This document shows positions 6,415 through 7,366 of a stretch of DNA of 7,366 nucleotides, piece by piece (the first letter of the stretch is position 1; each line of letters begins with the position of its first letter). The notes beneath the pieces are model-generated. The model had not been told where the DNA came from. It was given only the letters and a program-made list of their open reading frames with translations, and made no database searches. Source of the DNA: Candidatus Dormiibacterota bacterium (GTDB lineage: Bacteria; Chloroflexota; Dormibacteria; Aeolococcales; Aeolococcaceae). The position numbers and the translations under genes were made by a program. The stretch lies in the NCBI GenBank assembly GCA_955651875.1, contig CATPAP010000180.1, positions 1-7,366 on the forward strand, in the 5' to 3' direction.

Positions 6415-7173
6415 TCACAACCGCGTGTCGCGGAGCAGCAGCGCCGGCAGCTCGCTGAGCGACCGGATCACCGCGTCAGCAGAGCTGGGGCGGCGACTCC
6501 GGGTGGCGCCGTCGCGGGCCACGAGCACTGTGCGCATTCCCACCGCTGCTGCGCCGTCGACGTCCTCGAGGATGCGGTCACCGACGAAGACGGTGCGCTC
6601 AGCTGGGACGCCCACAGCGTCGAGCGCGGCGGCGAACAGCCGCGGCGATGGTTTCCGCCAGCCCACCTCGGCGGAGAACACCGCAGCGTCGATGAGCTCC
6701 GTCAGGCCAAGCTGGCGGAGCTGGCCGTGCATGCTCGCCGGCCGGTACGCGGCGTTGGAGCACACCCCAATGCGCAGACCGCCGCGGCGCAGGGCACGCA
6801 GCACATCCAGGGCATCGGGGTACAGGCGGACGCCGCGCCACCACGCCTCCTGCGAAAGGGCGCTGCACCGATCGCGCAGCTGCGCATCGAGCTCGAGCCC
6901 GAGGTCGCCGAACGCCGCCTCCTCGAGCGCTGCGACGTCGATCTCCTCGAGCGCCCCGCTCGCCTCGTGCGCGACCACCTCCGCCTCGACGCGGTCGTGC
7001 ACGGCGGACCTGAGCAGGTCAGCGGGCGGAGACCGATGGCCGGCGTCCGCGATGCATGTCGCGATGGCTCGCTGCGCTTCCTCGATGGCTTCGACGGGGC
7101 GCTCGAAGTGGACCAGGGTCAGCCCGTAGTCGAAGAGAACGGCCGCGGCCCCGTGGAGAACCGCCGATGTCAT
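6415..7173 (-). CDS. HAD-superfamily hydrolase with DxG variant of motif I
   Basis: This 252-residue protein has all four HAD motifs in order. Motif I is VLFDYGLTLV (12-21) with nucleophile D15, motif II VCSNAAY with S139, motif III GWRKPSP with K174, and motif IV VFVGDRILEDVDGA (195-208) with D199 and D204. A helical cap occupies about residues 25-115. Most such enzymes are small-molecule phosphatases or dehalogenases that form an aspartyl intermediate. Here the second motif I residue, normally the acid/base Asp of phosphatases (DxD), is Gly17. FDYG-type variants occur in the superfamily, but the change makes a classical phosphatase mechanism less certain. Substrate cannot be predicted. The ATG at 7173 overlaps the stop of the upstream gene (ATGA), so translation is probably coupled; no separate ribosome binding site is obvious. 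Confidence 0.9.
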   Translation of the reverse strand: MTSAVLHGAAAVLFDYGLTLVHFERPVEAIEEAQRAIATCIADAGHRSPPADLLRSAVHDRVEAEVVAHEASGALEEIDVAALEEAAFGDLGLELDAQLRDRCSALSQEAWWRGVRLYPDALDVLRALRRGGLRIGVCSNAAYRPASMHGQLRQLGLTELIDAAVFSAEVGWRKPSPRLFAAALDAVGVPAERTVFVGDRILEDVDGAAAVGMRTVLVARDGATRSRRPSSADAVIRSLSELPALLLRDTRL

Positions 7174-7366
7174 CCGGCCGGGGATCGGTCGCCCCCGCCG
7201 CTGCGCCCGCGCCGACCGCGCCGGCGCCGCCCGCCGCCCCCGGGCTGGCGTGATTGCCCATCGGCTGGCTGGCCCTTGGGACGGCCTCCGTCGCCGGCTG
7301 CGTTGGGCGCGGGCGCTCCGCCGCCGCCTCTGCCCCGCCGCGAACGGCGCCGGCTTCCTGGCGGCC
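7170..7366 (-). CDS. C-terminal arginine/glycine-rich tail of an unidentified protein (5' part outside window)
   Basis: The minus-strand frame ending in TGA at 7170-7172 is open to the window edge and encodes 64 residues rich in Arg, Gly, Ser, Pro and Ala. Examples are SRRRSRRGRGGGG near the left of the segment and GGGGRRRRGRRGRSGGGDRS just before the end. Such disordered, strongly basic tails bind RNA and cap actinobacterial DEAD-box RNA helicases and some ribonucleases; that is a family analogy, not a match I can confirm. The stop overlaps the HAD gene's ATG by four bases, the same ATGA arrangement as at 2425-2428, which supports this frame being real. Low-complexity GC-rich DNA can produce open frames by chance, so confidence is moderate. 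Confidence 0.6.
   Translation of the reverse strand, partial: PPGSRRRSRRGRGGGGAPAPNAAGDGGRPKGQPADGQSRQPGGGGRRRRGRRGRSGGGDRSPAG

Noticed and set aside
6398..7129. Plus-strand open frame of 243 codons
   Set aside because: It is antisense to the HAD hydrolase and is a Ser/Arg/Ala-rich shadow product.
1..7366. CRISPR array, tRNA or rRNA genes, insertion sequences
   Set aside because: No regularly spaced long repeats, cloverleaf-like segments, ribosomal RNA signatures, transposase motifs or terminal inverted repeats were seen on either strand.

Overview
The window is very GC-rich, with G or C at most third codon positions, and all but one of its genes lie on the minus strand. This fits a high-GC actinobacterial-type genome (Actinomycetia, Thermoleophilia or a similar lineage). 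I cannot fix the species from the sequence. No rRNA, tRNA, CRISPR array, transposase or integrase is visible.

Left half (1-4763): part of a conjugation or type IV secretion (T4SS) locus. Reading leftward on the minus strand, a polytopic VirB6/TrbL-like inner-membrane protein (4063-2425) overlaps by ATGA with a large VirB4-like ATPase (2428 to beyond base 1). The ATPase carries an N-terminal two-helix segment resembling VirB3/PrgI, so it looks like a VirB3-VirB4 fusion. The VirB6-like gene is split by a one-base frame change near 3253: both halves read as good membrane protein, but in different frames. A divergent 88-codon gene on the plus strand (4497-4763), with a strong ribosome binding site, encodes a small hydrophobic protein that could be the pilin-like or another small membrane part of the same machine. 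The 433 bases between the divergent genes hold short palindromes, direct repeats and a possible 65-codon minus-strand ORF.

Right half (4791-7366): cellular genes, all on the minus strand. From the right edge they are the arginine/glycine-rich C-terminal tail of an unidentified protein, a HAD-superfamily hydrolase coupled to it by an ATGA overlap, a small XRE-type helix-turn-helix protein with a TATACT -10 element upstream, and DNA polymerase IV (dinB) with all catalytic carboxylates and a C-terminal clamp-binding motif. The HTH gene and dinB are 46 bases apart and may be cotranscribed.

How it works together: the ATPase would power, and the VirB6-like protein would form part of, an inner-membrane channel for DNA or protein export. 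The 4763-4791 junction, where transfer genes meet repair and housekeeping genes convergently, may be an edge of an integrated element, but no attachment site or recombinase is visible to prove it.
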